Below, piece by piece: positions 1-13,269 of a DNA stretch of 64,000 nt. The position numbers and the translations under genes are program-made. Under the pieces are notes generated by a model. That model saw nothing but the letters and a program-made list of their open reading frames with translations, searched no databases and was not told the origin of the DNA. Source of the stretch: Ignelater luminosus (taxonomy: Eukaryota; Arthropoda; Insecta; Coleoptera; Elateridae). Each line of letters opens with the position of its first letter. Position 1 is the stretch's first letter. The DNA is taken from contig VTPC01000668.1 in the NCBI GenBank assembly GCA_011009095.1, forward strand, positions 1 to 64,000, read 5' to 3'.

Positions 1-3000
1 TTTTCCTTTTAGATGATTAGCAAAATTAAAATACAACTAACTCGCTTGGGGAGCTGAAATAGTTTAAACGCAGAAGTTTGAAAGTCAAAAAATTTAATGA
101 CCGTGGAATTTTATAAAAACTGGATATCAATTTGTTAATTATTAATTACTAACCATTTAATCGCATATTTTACGACTGTAAGATTTAGTAAACGATTAAT
201 AAATAACATTTTCTTCATTTTTAGAAATCATGTCACAATATTAGAGTCAGTTTAACGAAACATTAATTTTCATAAAAGTCGATTACGTAGTAACTCATAT
301 TTGATTTAATAACGCTGGAAGCATTTTCTTGTATGTTAGGTGTAGTACAGATATATTTTTAGATCAAGTCTCAACTGTCAACATCAAACGTAAGATTTTT
401 CGTCATAGAACAAAACTCGCTTTACGATCTCAACCTTGTCGATGTTATAATTAGCATTCGTTATTGATTAATTAATACAGTTCATTATATGAATGTCTGT
501 GATTCTTTTTATTTTTTTAACATCCATTTTTAAAACGTTAAACAAACAAACGAGAATCAAACAAAGAAAGAATTTTCATGCGATTGTAAAATTTAACTAA
601 AGCCAATGAATGTATGTATTTACTTCTGTACATCAAACAACCTTCAGAGGACGAACAGCTAAACAAACATAACACATGAACGTTTATGGTAAAAGCTAGC
701 AACGTTTTGCATGCTAATGAAGTAAAGTGTGTACGCAAGTGTGGGAGTCAATATTTTTATTTGAACATGCTAATGCATACATATAAAATGTATGTATGTA
801 TTATATAGTACCTAACTACATATATACTATACGGGATCTCTCTAATATAGAACCCATCCGGCTGATTATTACAGAAAAGAAATAACTGTAGTTCATGTTT
901 GTTTTTTAGATTAACATTAGGAATTTCTTAATTACACCTGAGGGAATTACACTTGATAGTAATAGTACGCAGCAGTGGTTTCCTTTACGGATTTATTGTT
1001 TTTTTTAACTTTTTGTTGAAGGTGAAATTCAAATATTTATTAAAATTTACAACGAGTTAATTAATTGAATTTCAAATTGAGTGTAATTAATTTAAAAGTG
1101 TTTTTATTTAATTCCTTAGGAAGTTGCATCATTTAATATATACATTATACAAGGACGATTCAACTAGAATCAGTACATGATAGCAATTTTTCTTCCAATT
1201 ATCTTTTTGCACTTTTAATACGCGACAATAAAATTTTTTAACTTGGTTCTCTTTGGACAAGCACTTATATTAGTGTGAACTGTCTTTAGAACTTACTTAC
1301 ATAAAATATATTGTGCCCAAATGTTTAAATATTGTCACCTAAAGAATTAATTGTAAATCATTAGGGAAAACAATGAAAAGTTCTCTTGGACATATTAGAA
1401 AAATGAAGAAAAGTCGTTTTGGATACCCACTGTTAGAAGATGATAAAGCTTTTAGCTTTGCCTGGCAAAATAGTAAATACAGACGAAGTGGAAAAAAATT
1501 TTGGCATCTTGAAATCTGGTCAACCATAGCAGACGATAGACGATGAAGATAAATAAAAAACAGAAACGAAGAAAAACAAAGATTTTCGATGAGAAAAAAC
1601 TGGCAATCTCTCTCTGATAAGCAAACAAATTGTGAATCATCTAAAGTTGTATGGGGAAAACATTTTGGTAGAATTCATCTCATGTTTTGGCTTGTCCAAA
1701 TTCGATTCAGTAGCTGCTATAGAAGAAAAAATCCAAATTCTGACAGTACTTTGATGTCGCATTTAGATCTTTACAAGGCAAGGTTTATCAGATGTTGCTA
1801 AGAGAAGTAAAATCCTACAAACACTATTTTGGGAGATCCTGATGCTGTTACAAAAATATTTTTTTAGAAAATAGTCGTTTATTTTACTGGAAATCCTGAA
1901 AAGGCCAGGGAATTTTTCTATTCAATAAAAAGATTAAAGAAAAGTTGGGAATTTGTTCAAAAACAAAATCATCGTTTTGTTCTTCTTTTGTATCAGTTCT
2001 TTACTAACTGATTTTTGTTTGCCATTTCCTTTTCTACTTTTCTTCTTTTTCACTGCCAGTCTCGAATTTTTGTTTTCCTTCTCCTTCTTCTTTCTTGATC
2101 AATTTCTTACCTTCTGTCATTTTGTTTTCTGTGATCTTTGTCCTATCTTTCTTCTCCTTTGGTCTGCATTATCTACCCGCTGTGTCATGTCTACTTTGTA
2201 TTACCTTTTATTTTTAATTTGTTGTCTTTGGTTTTGGCTCATTTAATGTTCTTTATCACACAATATAGTTTTGATGTGTCTTGACTTTTCAATCATTTGT
2301 CTTGGCTTTTATGATTTCAGTTGCAAGATTAGTGTCAATTTCCACTACAAGTCTTACATGACAATATCCTGATTGTAATCTACCACACGAATTCTTTCTT
2401 TCAAAATTCAAAATAAACAGCCAGAAAAGACTTTGATAAAAGGCCCAAAATTAAAAGTTTGTAGCCTATATTGTTGTACTTATCTCATTGTCCCTGTCAT
2501 CTACTATAACTACTGCAGTCGAATCTGCTTTCAATTTTTTTGTATGTTGTATGTACAAGATGCTTGACTAAATAGGAATATTTTTGTTCTTTTAAAAGTC
2601 TTGACGACCAAGATCATAGTTATAAGTTAGTTTCATCAATATTTGACGAAGACTTATGTGATATTTCTTGCATACTTGTATATCTGAAGCAAAAAAATGT
2701 CCTCGACTGTTAAAGCAATGCTTTTAACAAAAGGGTGCTTTATCTTTAATAGTGTAGACTTGTAGAGAAAAACGATACGAGGTAGAGTTGTATTATGTTT
2801 CTTTAAGAGAGACACTTCCAGTGAAGAAAAATGGTGCCCAGTAGATGACTATCGCAAAATCAACGAAAAACATAATTATTGATAACGAATTCGCTGTTTT
2901 CACTATTACACATAGAATGTTAGACAAATTCCTGCAATATCTCTAGGATTCTAGTTGCAATCAAGTGTAAATGGCAGAAAAAGTTTATTTGATGCTCATT

Positions 3001-3796
3001 TCTTTGGAAAAATATACAAAACGAATAAATAATTGATTGCAACTATGCAATAAATAAAACTAATCTTTAACAAACTGTAAGTTTGATAAGTTCCTGTTTG
3101 AAAATGGTCACAAACAACGGTTTGGTGACACTTTGATTGCTTCAAATATACAATATGCGATTATCAAGTTTCTTGAAATTCTTGTTTCTATGTAATACCG
3201 GAAAGTTGTAAACACAAACAGTACATGCATGTTTCTAGTTGCATTTTGAATCTAAACAATTTAAACTCTGAATACACAATTTTATTATTTTCTGTATTGA
3301 TGATGCATAACCTATAAATTTACTAATTATACTTCATTTTATAATAAATCTTTGAAATTTCTAGAATGTCAGCGTATTTTTTTATAATTAAAACTAGAAA
3401 AAACCACTCCAGAAATTTTGAAGAATATTTTAAGTTGTTTTAACGTATGTGTTAATGTGTGAATTTCTTAACTTTTATGTTAAAATTTCCAGTTTAATGA
3501 CGAAGAAAAAATTAAGATTCTTTGTTTAAATAGTATGATATTTCAGAGTTTATAAACCTTTTGCTGTTAGATAAGGCAATTTTCTTTTTGCAATTCCAGT
3601 TATATGAATAATAATATAAAGGTGATTAAGCGAGTTTTAAGGTAAAACGAGAAAAGACCATTTTTAAGTAGCTGTTACTATGCAACGGTTATTAAATTTA
3701 CCTTTAAAGAAATATAAGTTATCTTGTACTGTTGAATTACAATTTTGCTAAAATATTATGATATTTAATAACTAATGAATGATGTCTTTGTTGCAG
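1..3796. other. AT-rich non-coding stretch
   Basis: No ORF here has protein-like composition, and no splice-flanked block was recognised before 3797. The short open frames are chance openings in T/A-rich DNA. The only sub-structure is the pyrimidine-rich stretch annotated separately around 1.96-2.24 kb. It reads as intergenic or intronic DNA. Confidence 0.6.
1960..2240. repeat. Pyrimidine-rich low-complexity tract
   Basis: Long runs of TTCTT/TTTCC on the + strand with few purines. This creates a 97-codon open frame rich in Phe, Leu and Ser that I do not believe is coding. A similar tract lies at 44.34-44.77 kb, and both contain a CTTCTT...CTTGATCA segment, so they may be remnants of one repeat family. 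Confidence 0.5.
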
Positions 3797-3838
3797 TGCA
3801 CACCGACCGTGTCAACCCTGAACTCTACGTTGTTTAAG
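3797..3838 (+). CDS. Candidate 42-bp micro-exon
   Basis: The block is preceded by a good 3' splice site (CTTTGTTGCAG) and followed by a 5' splice site (AAG|GTATTT). It is near 50% GC, while both flanks are strongly AT-rich. Only one frame is open throughout, reading CTPTVSTLNSTLFK; the other two contain a stop. Its length is a multiple of three, so it could be a cassette exon that keeps frame. I do not recognise the peptide and see no partner exon nearby, so the host gene is unknown. A chance arrangement is possible, because short splice-site pairs occur at random; the composition contrast is the main argument for it. Confidence 0.4.
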
Positions 3839-6800
3839 GTATTTATCATTGTTAATTTTGTTTACAATTTACTTTTAGTTTTTATGCTTTGTAAATCCAG
3901 AATAGAATTTATGAAAGAAGACTAATTTCCACTACATTATCTTTAATCTACATAATCTTCTGCTAAATTATCTTGTAACTGAAACTTATGTGAAAAGCTT
4001 TTTGTTTTTTCTCTTCTGAAGCTTCTCTGACAAATTTCTTGACAAACAATTGTTTATGTTTTGACTGCCAATTTACAGCCTGCCAACTAATTTTAGTGAA
4101 AAATAACATTTTGATGAGTTAAGTGTGAGGGAGTCTATTTTTTTACTTTTAATTTACAAGTTAAGGTTAGCACTTATCCAAGAATAGATTCTTCTATTAT
4201 GAAAATTCTTTTTTCGAGTTTTTAATTTTAATTATTATTATCATTATGACATTCTAAAAATAAAATCAAACCGTTATATTTCATTCTGTGACAAAGCGTA
4301 TTTTAGTAGTCCTCGTTCTAATTTTACACAATTTAATTGTTCACAGAAATGTCTACATCAACCAAAATTGGCCTCTATGTTAGTGTTTAATGGCCGTTAG
4401 CCTCAATAACTAGATAAATAATACTTAATTGCACCCATATTGCGTGATTAATTTACAGTTTATTTGTAACAGAACTTAATCTATCATTTTGTTGTTGTTC
4501 ATTCGGTTCGGTTGCTCAAAGAATGTGTGGTAGCGCGAGCAATTTCGATACACCTAATTTCGATAATAAATTAAAGCCAATTAATGTCGTAAATAATTTT
4601 CCTACCTTTAAGCGAAATAAGCTTTATTTGCATTTTATTAGAATAAAGAAAAAAAAAACTTTCAACTTTTATTTATTTAAAGGTAGCACTTGTTTTATAA
4701 ATATGTTCGGTTTGAAATCGATCCCTTTAGAACTCTGGCGTAAACAAAACAGTTTATTTGTTTTGTTTTAAAGATGATCTAGTTTAGCCGAACGTTTGTT
4801 TTATTATGTAGCGTGTCCCATTATAAAATAGTAAATTTAAATGTTTTGTTATCCAATATACACGATATTTGACACCTTAAATATTTAACTTATTTGCTGT
4901 GTAATAAATTCATTTTTATGAGTTATGATGATTTTCATTACCACAACAAAAATAGAACCTCGAGAAATATATTAAAAGTATGCTGCCAGATTCCTTTTTA
5001 TATCACTACGCTTATTTCTGCATCATCTTTATCTTATTGTTAGTGAGGTTGCTTACCACTATGACAGGCTTGTTACCAGTATGTGAATCCATATAATACA
5101 GAATAGCCGCATACAACATTATAAGTACACACAATAGTTTTATTGGTTGTTCATTTTGGCATCCGGATATAAGGCGACTCACATTCTAGCTTGTGTTTGC
5201 ATTAATAGCGAAAATATGTAGATAAAAATTTGTTTATTCATAACAGGATTGACATGCATAAAGAATCTATTTAGAACAACTACAAACTTGACGGGAAAAG
5301 GCCAAAAATATAGAATCAGAAATTTTGATTTCCGAAGAAAACTTCATTTCAACATTGGACAAAGAAATCTCAGTTAAATCGTACCTATCAAAAAGGTAAA
5401 TTGGTGATGTTGTCTAAAGGAATTCTAATCGTTAACCAATAAACTCATCCACAACTTTCATTCATTCTCAGTTTTGAGAATTTTCAGAGTAATTTGCAGA
5501 GTGTCATCTGCTCGAAATAGAAGAGCAGTTGGTTACTCAAAATTTTTTCAGAAATTTGTTTTTAAAATCTTCAAAATTGTTCAATGAACATGATCAAGAT
5601 TAAAATCAGCATCCGTAAACTGGTATTTCCAAAGTGACCTTAGTGACTCATTTCACACCAAAACACTTTAAGTTTCAGATTTTTTATAACAACTAAAAAT
5701 TTTGTCCATTGAGATAGGTTCAAACAGCAAAATTCTATTGCATTCATTTTTTGTTTGCAAGGGCAATTTTCAGAAAGGTAAACAAATTTGAATTCTAAGC
5801 TCTACATCATACTTACAATGTTGAATAGACTGCGTGTGAAGTTTTGTGATGGCCAAAGGACTACACTTTTACGTTTGGTTGTTTTCAAAAATGAATATCA
5901 GCTCAATTTATATTGTCTTTGGTTTGGAACAATGCATCTAGCAAAATTTACATTCAAGTCTATTACAGCATTCTGTTCCTATTACAGAATGATGCTTCTT
6001 TCAGCTCTTGTCGAATTCATACAAAAATACAGTTGCGTCAAACACTAGTTGTGTTTTCAAAATTAATCTGGAAATGGTGCTCTGGGACATCTTTCGGATT
6101 TACTTCAGGAGGACGATATCATGGTCTTGGTACTCTGGGATTGACATAGAATTGTTGACTTTTTGTCTAGAGAAGGAATAAGCAAATGTTTTTGATTGTT
6201 ATTAAAGAACCTACCTATTACATTTCCTGTTACCTTCTTGATCTAGAGCATTTTGGGCCTTCTGGGGCTTAGAAGAAGGAAAATGCATTGCCCAATGTAG
6301 ATCAACCTCCAGATGGTCTTATTTGTTTGTAAGATTACAGGACCATGTCATAGCTTTCAATGTACTTGCTTTGTCGCACGTATGGTTAGAAACATGTGCG
6401 AGGGGATTAGTAAAAGTTGCCTACTGAGTAAAAAATGACTATGGTATCAACTCACTTGCCAAAATATATTTTTATAGCAATCATATTTGCTTCAGCGTAA
6501 GTTGCACTAATTGTAGGTTAGGTTAGCTTGAATGTAATCAAGTTAGGTTAGGATAAAACTTTTAATTGTTTGCTTTGCGGCAAATTAAACATCAATTCCT
6601 TTGGAAAAACGTCTTGTTTCTTTTAGTGTTTAGAATTCTTTGAAGCTAGAGTTAAGTTAAATCAGATCAAATCAAAGATCAAACTTCTGGCGCACTCGAT
6701 TTGTTTTGCATCTATAGGATGAGTCAATAATTGAATTCTAACAGTAAGCTTTTTTTTATCTAAAAGATCGCTATTGATAGATTTTAAAATGGATCTCGGT

Positions 6801-7843
6801 TAGGTTTTACATACCCACAAATACCGAATCGTGATATTCTAATTTATAACAGATTAGACCACATTAACTGAATATACAAGAAAGTTTATTATATGAAAAA
6901 GTGTATTTACAACATCCAGCCTCGTTTCTACATGTAACTATTAATTCTTTTTTCTTCTCGTTAGCTTCTATTAGTTTTACACATGCGATGCTTTGCTAAA
7001 TTTGTATTTGCCTCGCCTTAATAAATCTAAAGCCGCCAAACTAACGTTTTACGAACACTTACGGCGGGAAGAAAAAAATCATTTTAATTATTATGAACAT
7101 TTTTCTGCTGCCGGTTGTTGCGTAGCTTAAATGTCTCACACAGGTTTAGGAATGCTGTTGAACGCAGAAATCGGTTTTAAAAGTTTTTAAACTTTATTGC
7201 TACCGATTCGATTTCACTGCTTAGGTATTATAGTATATATATCTAAATCGCCCGCATAGAAGTGGAGAGAAACGTTAATTTTAATATAAATTGAGCGAGA
7301 GAAGGCGAGCTGGGTTAGGTTGTTATTTATTTATCTTTTCCCATTGCCTGTACCTACTACTAACTGCTAAGATAATCATAGATTATTATTACATTGCTTT
7401 TAAATAGCATTTCTATGCTTGTTTCTGGTATATAGAAAATAAAGCTAGAAGTCTAATAGATAAAAGGTATATTTATTTAAGACCTTGTTTTATGAATGCA
7501 AATAGAGGCGGGTGGGCATTCGTGTTACTCAATTCTTTAATTAATGTAATGATTTTCGTTTTCTTATGTTTGGTTTATTAACCAACTAATTAGGAGAATG
7601 CTTTTAAACTAAAGCGTGTTCTTTTATTTATGCCGCAATTTAAGAGAACAGAATAAAATTATTATTGATACTCTTGGGGGAGCCTCAATTTGTTAGGAGA
7701 ATTAATTAGTTTTTATTAAGCAATTTTTTATGGAAAAAAAACATAATTTAAGTTCCTTGTAGGAGTCTCTTGTCTAAAACCATCAAAACAAGTTAGTAAA
7801 AGTAATGGAAATTTTATATTGTTAAACAAAAATTCTTTTCTTT
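3839..7843. other. AT-rich non-coding stretch
   Basis: No convincing gene. Small frames at 4523-4771 and 5788-6149 have AT-driven composition (Asn, Lys, Phe, Leu) and no recognisable domain. Slightly GC-richer patches near 7.03-7.32 kb carry no ORF or motif I can name. Confidence 0.6.
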
Positions 7844-7920
7844 AATTCTTATTTTTTTCTAATTCTCCTTATTTTTTTCTAATTCTTCTTATTTTTCTAT
7901 AATTCTTCTTATTTGTTTTC
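7844..7920. repeat. 20-bp tandem repeat, about 4 copies
   Basis: Successive units begin AATTCT at 7844, 7861, 7881 and 7901, with bodies of the type CTTATTTTTTTCT. The last three units are spaced exactly 20 bp apart and the first is three bases shorter. It is a simple minisatellite-like expansion in T-rich DNA with no evident function. Confidence 0.75.
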
Positions 7921-8999
7921 TAGTTTTTTTCTAAAAACGTTTTCAAATTTATTTTGTTGTTAATTGTAAACTGAGTAAGCAGGATTTGATATTTCACGTT
8001 GTACTAATTACAGCCGCCTTTCTACACCTAACTTAATAGATGGCGTAATGTGCAGGATCACAATATCGTTTTACAAGCGAAAGTATTAGGATTTCTAATA
8101 TTGATGTCACTCCAGGTAAACTTATTGCTTTTAAGCAGTAGCGGCTACTATAGAAAAGCATAAAGGCAGTGCCCTCACATAATTAAAAATAAAAAAATTT
8201 ATTATTCGGATTTTTATTAAGAACAAGAATATCAATACTAATTAATATTGAGAAGTTGTATTGTATTGGAAACGAAAATTAGAATTATATTTTTAAATAA
8301 ATCTACTCGTAATCACTTTTTATTTTTATTTTATTCTATATTAACATTTAACAATGTTAAATTGGAAATTCTTTAAGTCACTTTAGTGTATTTTTAACGA
8401 ATGCTATGGTTCTATGTTTTACCTTTTTTTAGATTACTTATTTATTTAATTTTATTTCCTAGAGCAGTTTCTAGAGGAGTTTAGATTTGATATGAAATAA
8501 AATACAAGCAAGCTAAAGTTATATTAGTACCTTGAAGATAACTTCTTGCTGAAATGTTAGTGACGACAGTTCTGAAGTTCTTCCACTTAGACAATCTTGC
8601 GTCTATTTTGGGAAAGTTATTCGGAATTACAAGAACTTTGTTAATTAAATCGATGAAAGGTTCTATTTTGCGAAATAATAATGTAATAATAAGTCCCTAA
8701 TGTATGCTGATGTCATTTTTAGCAATCAGCAAATGTATCATTATTTTTTTGATATATCGAATTGTGTATTACTATAGTACTGTACTTAAAATGGATTGAC
8801 TTGATGTTAATAAAATATCTTTTCTTCTATTTTTGAAATAAAAAGGCCCATTTGTTTAATGTAGAACATCATTTTATGTGGAAAAAACAAATACCTTTTT
8901 AATGCGTGCCTTAAGTTTTTTTTTCTAATCTGTATTTTAAATGTCACCACGTGTATTCATAATAAATACCTCGGGGCAGCAAGTAAGCGAAACCTGTGC
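7921..8999. other. AT-rich non-coding stretch
   Basis: I see no gene, RNA or structured repeat here; it is T/A-rich sequence with chance frames only. Confidence 0.6.
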
Positions 9000-9510
9000 G
9001 TAGGCCGGCACACAGCCGAAAACTCTAAACTGGGAGAAAGTAAGAGAACATAAGGGACAAAGTGAACACGAACGAGAACTGTGTCAAAGCGGATTCCCAA
9101 AAGTTCTCCTGTACTATCAAACCAGCACGCGTTTTGACCTTAAAACCCACATTGCAAGGGCGTCCCTGTTGCGTTTTCATCTTGCACCGTCCTTTATCCT
9201 GTCCTTGACAATCTGCGTCGTTACCCTGGAACGTCGACCTCGCCCTTGCGAAGGAGGTTATCACGAACGGTGGTTGCCTTGAATTTGTTATCGACCCATA
9301 TTGACGTCATCAGTGCTGCGGGTTGGGATTGAACCTGGCAAGGCCAAGGACGACGCTCACCCTCGACAGAAGCAGCATCGCGACGATGTTTATATACACC
9401 TCACTCTCGCTCGTTTTGTATATCTATATACATTACGCGTGCCCTTTGTATAGGCTACCAGCTTGTTGATTGCTCCTCACGTGCCACTCTTCCACAGATG
9501 TTCTTATTTC
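9000..9510. promoter_or_regulatory. GC-elevated island with CRE, TATA and E-box motifs
   Basis: This half-kilobase is visibly GC-richer than its surroundings and has sharp edges. It holds a perfect CREB/ATF palindrome TGACGTCA (9302-9309), a TATATA motif (9391-9396) followed by a CT-rich stretch, and a CACGTG E-box (9478-9483). A 79-codon frame on the minus strand shows no domain and I do not call it a protein. The island may be an enhancer, a promoter, or an untranslated exon of a non-coding transcript. Motif presence is direct observation; function is inference. Confidence 0.4.
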
Positions 9511-12500
9511 CACCACCGAATTTTATCTTAGAGCTGTTTTTTTTTATTGTTTTTGTTTGTTTGTTTTGTAATGTACTAAGTTTGTTTTCAGGAAGTTTAC
9601 TTTGATGTGAAGCAAGTTGTAAATAATTTGGTTCTTTTCGTAAATGTATTTTTTTTTGCGAACTGCGTAATTAATTGCACTCGTTTATATTTTATGTTTT
9701 TTGTAATAAAAAATTGGGAAAATGTTTTTGTTTAGATTTATTTAGTTAACATTTTGAATTTGTCTTTGTTTTTAGTTTTTTTCTTGGAAAAATTGCATTT
9801 GCAACGTCACTCACATGTTATTGATTTACTCTTTTCAATCTTATCAAATGAAAAACTGTTTTTTGAAAATCAGAATCGGGATTTGTTTTGGTTTTAGGAA
9901 CCTGAAAACTAAAAGTGAGTTATTTTGGGATGGAAATGCATTACTTGATCAAAATAGTGCTTGTATTAAAATAGAAGAAGAATACTAATCAGTCACCATG
10001 ATTTTTTTGATAGAAGATTACTGAATGGATACTTTTGATGGTCTCTGGTGCCAAAATTTTTATATTTATTAGGCAATAGTTGCAAATTTTTTGGCGGCAG
10101 TTAGCAATAATAGAAAATATATTTCATGCCGTAGATAAAAATTGTAACGTTATGATTATGACCCAATGGAAAAGACATAAATGGCTTTTTAGGAAACTGT
10201 TTTTACTAGCAGGTTAGACTTTAGATTACCAAGAAACTTTTTTTGAGTTGCCAAGAACATCTACGATATTGATTCCATTTATGACCTAAATTCGATGCTG
10301 TGACGCATTTAAAATTAAAAAAAAGTTAAAAACATCGAAACGAGTATTTTGCAAAACTAAAGCAACAGTCTTGGTATCGATTTTCTATCCAAAGTTCTTG
10401 TCTTGGGCTTGATTTAAAAAGCCAAAAAGTGTCTTTGATATTCTAAAAAGATAGAAAGTTTTTCAGGTTCATATTCTATCTCTAGAAGGTTAATCTCCAA
10501 GTTCGTGAATGTCTTTGGATGGAAAGTTGCATCAAGCTTATATAGGAACGAAAATCTAGGCAAGTGTTGCTACTAGAAGTTTGATGGCGTTTTCGGGCAA
10601 GATCAAGGCAAATCTTTTTGTTGGTTAAATTCAATTCTGTGTGTTATTTTATTATTTGTTTCTGTTTTTACCTTCCACTTTTTCTTTGGTTTTTATTTTT
10701 AGAATCTCATTTGTTTTTTTTTAATAGCTTTGTTATTATTTGGATTTAATACATTTGTGTTCAATTGCAAGCTGTTGTAATTATGTACAAGCGTCATTTA
10801 CCTTTAATTGGATAGTTAGAGGGCTTACATCTGAATTATTGTTATTTAAAGCTGCACATTTAATGGAAGACCAATAATTTTACATTTTTTAATTTTCTGT
10901 AGTTTAATTGAATCAAATCATCAACACAAACGTTTGAAACATCAAATATTATATCCTTGATTATTTAACTGGTAAGATTCTCTTGAAAACATAATGTTAG
11001 GTTAAGTGACGAAAATTTAATCTCCTACACTTGACAATTTACGCTTATTAACATTTTCATCACATTGTTTATAGTAAAATCAGTTGTAAATGTCTTGTTT
11101 TAAGTTGAGTTTTCTAATTTTAAGTAAATATCTTATAATTTACAACCCATGTTTTAAAATACTCAAAGAATTTTAATAAAACGCTTCGTTTGACAAATTT
11201 AAAAAGAAATAAACAAGTTATGTATTATTGTAGGAAAATAAAATTTTACCGGCATTTCCTTCTCCTGCCAATGAAATATGTGAAAAACATTCGTGTGTTA
11301 GCCAAAAAGTAATCTCCGTGTATTTATTTATATTCCAATGAAAACACATTATAGTAATGCAATAAATAATTAAGCTGTTAAAGTGTTAAAATGCGAGATA
11401 AATGAAAACAAAATAAAATTAATCCACTTTTAGGTTTCAAAGATGGAAATCTCTTCATATTTTCATAAAGCCAAACAGTCAAAACAGCTGATGAGATTTT
11501 TCACATGGTCAGTCTAGTCTGCCTCTATTTCTAGATGTCTGCACTAAATTTATACGAGAATGCGTGAATTCAAGAAACAGCCAGGTGTTGTGACATGTTA
11601 TGTAAAACATTTGCGTCACTAAAACTCACTTTACTCAGAACATTCGTGTTCTAGTAATAATCTCAAAGTTAAATTGTCACATTTATCAAATAATAATGCG
11701 CCGGTGCAAGTGTTTTATGTATATTGTAATGCTACAGATAGTTATTACTTGTTGGCAAGACTCATTTTCCTGATTTCTTTTAATCACATCTTGTATTTTA
11801 GTTCAGAACAGATAACTGCTATAATTTTTTTTTATTACAGTTTAGATTGTTAATAGTTGCATAATTAAAAAGAATTTAAGCAATTTTTTTGTCTGCAGAA
11901 CTACTTGGATGTTAGCCACAAATAAATAAAAATAAAGAGAGCAACCACATCCTTAGATGTGGTTTCTATTAGCTAAAAAAAGTATAATTATTACAAAGAA
12001 TTTAATTAAATTTAATTCTTCAACCTTATACTACCTTATTAGGCAAAATAAAATTGGTCGAAACTTTTACTTTTTGAAAACTTGACCAAATTCTAATGAG
12101 AGGAAGCTGTAAATCTGCTCTTATAATGGATACATTTTCCCTTTTATGTCAAAAAATTTAATTACTGGTTTTTTATATGTGCCGCAGGTTTTTTTTGGAC
12201 ATGTTATACCAAGTGTAAAATGAACTAGTTATCGCTTTTAAACTCTAATAACCTGTTAAATATGTATGATGGAAAAAATTGTTTATTTTTAGTTACTTCT
12301 AATCCTGATTGTAAACGACAAAAAGAAATTGATTTTGATGAAACGTTTTTCAGTTATATAAATCTCATCATCTATAGGGAATTTTTTATGTATTGGTCAT
12401 GAAAACTATTTACAAGGATAGGTGCGCCCACACATCCATTAACAAATTGGATTTCGGTATGAGCAATCATTTTTAGTAGAAATGTAAGACATGCAAAATC

Positions 12501-12565
12501 AAATAGATTTCCAGTATCAATATAATTACATTTGACGGTGAATAACTATTTGTTATGGTTGTATG
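9511..12565. other. AT-rich non-coding stretch
   Basis: No gene seen. The one discrete structure is the small perfect inverted repeat at 11943-11964, listed separately. The rest is T-rich sequence with no long frame. Confidence 0.6.
11943..11964. repeat. Short perfect inverted repeat (hairpin)
   Basis: AACCACAT and its exact complement ATGTGGTT are separated by a 6-base loop. The stem is only 8 bp and has no extension on either side, so it is not a microRNA-type precursor. It may be a binding-site palindrome or chance. Confidence 0.5.
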
Positions 12566-12966
12566 GATGTATTTCAAGATTTTTCTAGGCGCCTCTTGAT
12601 ATTTATAAATTGTTTTTGTTCAATATTTACTTATAACTGCCTTGGTATCGCAGATTCAGTACGTTTATGGCTATGGTCGTTAGTCAGTTGTCTTTACTAC
12701 CAATCTGGACATCAGAGTAACCAAACAAAAAAATAGTTTCTTGCAAAGAACTATTTTTGCCCAACTTTTATTGATTACTTCTTCTACATGAGGGTGCCCC
12801 AACTATGTACTCTGTAGAATCTTATTGCTCAACAATTGTCTTTTTAATAAAACTTTTTGTGGCCTTTTATATCAAAATGAGTTGGGCAAAAACATTTTTA
12901 TTGACCGAATTTATGTCCAAACATAATAAAATAAAAGCAAATTCACGCCAGTCGCAAATATAGTCA
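12566..12966 (+). repeat. Diverged dispersed repeat, copy 1
   Basis: About 400 bp that aligns by eye, in the same orientation, with 16892-17296. Shared landmarks in order include GTATTTCAAGATTT, TTTTTGTTCAAT, TATGGTC, GGACAT, TTTTTGCCC, TTTTTATT and TATGTCCAAACA. No coding capacity and no terminal repeats were found. It is an old repeat family of unknown type. Confidence 0.6.
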
Positions 12967-13022
12967 GGCTTGATGATGAAGGATTATTTGTAAACAATCT
13001 GGTTGAACAGTCTGATACTCAC

Positions 13023-13128
13023 CAAAGAATGTTTCTTTGATTTTATTCTTTTTCATTTTGAGCTTCGTCTAAAACTGGACCACTCAGTGGTGGCTCTAGA
13101 CTCTCTGATGTTTGATCTGCAGACATTC
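13023..13128 (-). CDS. Candidate minus-strand exon with terminal ORF
   Basis: On the minus strand the block follows a long pyrimidine tract ending in CTCTTCCAG and ends at a strong donor, TTTG|GTGAGT. Its first ATG opens a 27-codon frame that begins MSADQTSESLEPPLSG, ends in acidic residues (DEAQNEKE) and stops inside the exon. All three frames contain a stop, so it can only be a last coding exon, an untranslated exon or spurious. Joining to the 75-bp candidate at 41934-42008 is phase-compatible and keeps the ATG frame open across the junction. I do not recognise the peptide. A stop upstream of a further donor would also be unusual for a normal message. Confidence 0.35.
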
Positions 13129-13269
13129 CTGGAAGAGCAAAAACAAAAGAAACAATGAAGACCTAAAAGTTCTCAGTTAGCTCTACTTCTCCTTACTTGC
13201 TTGTCACTGTTGTGACCGTTATAAGGGTAAATTCTTTTTGAACCAGAAATAGAGAAAAAAAAGAATATA

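Noticed and set aside
1953-2246. 97-codon ORF rich in Phe/Leu/Ser
   Set aside because: Produced by a pyrimidine-rich tract; a similar tract at 44.4 kb gives frames of the same type in two phases.
9320-9350. tRNA T-arm-like sequence on the minus strand (GGTTCAATCCC)
   Set aside because: The flanking bases do not pair as a T-stem and no anticodon or acceptor stem could be placed.
11943-11964. microRNA hairpin
   Set aside because: The stem is only 8 bp with a 6-base loop and does not extend.
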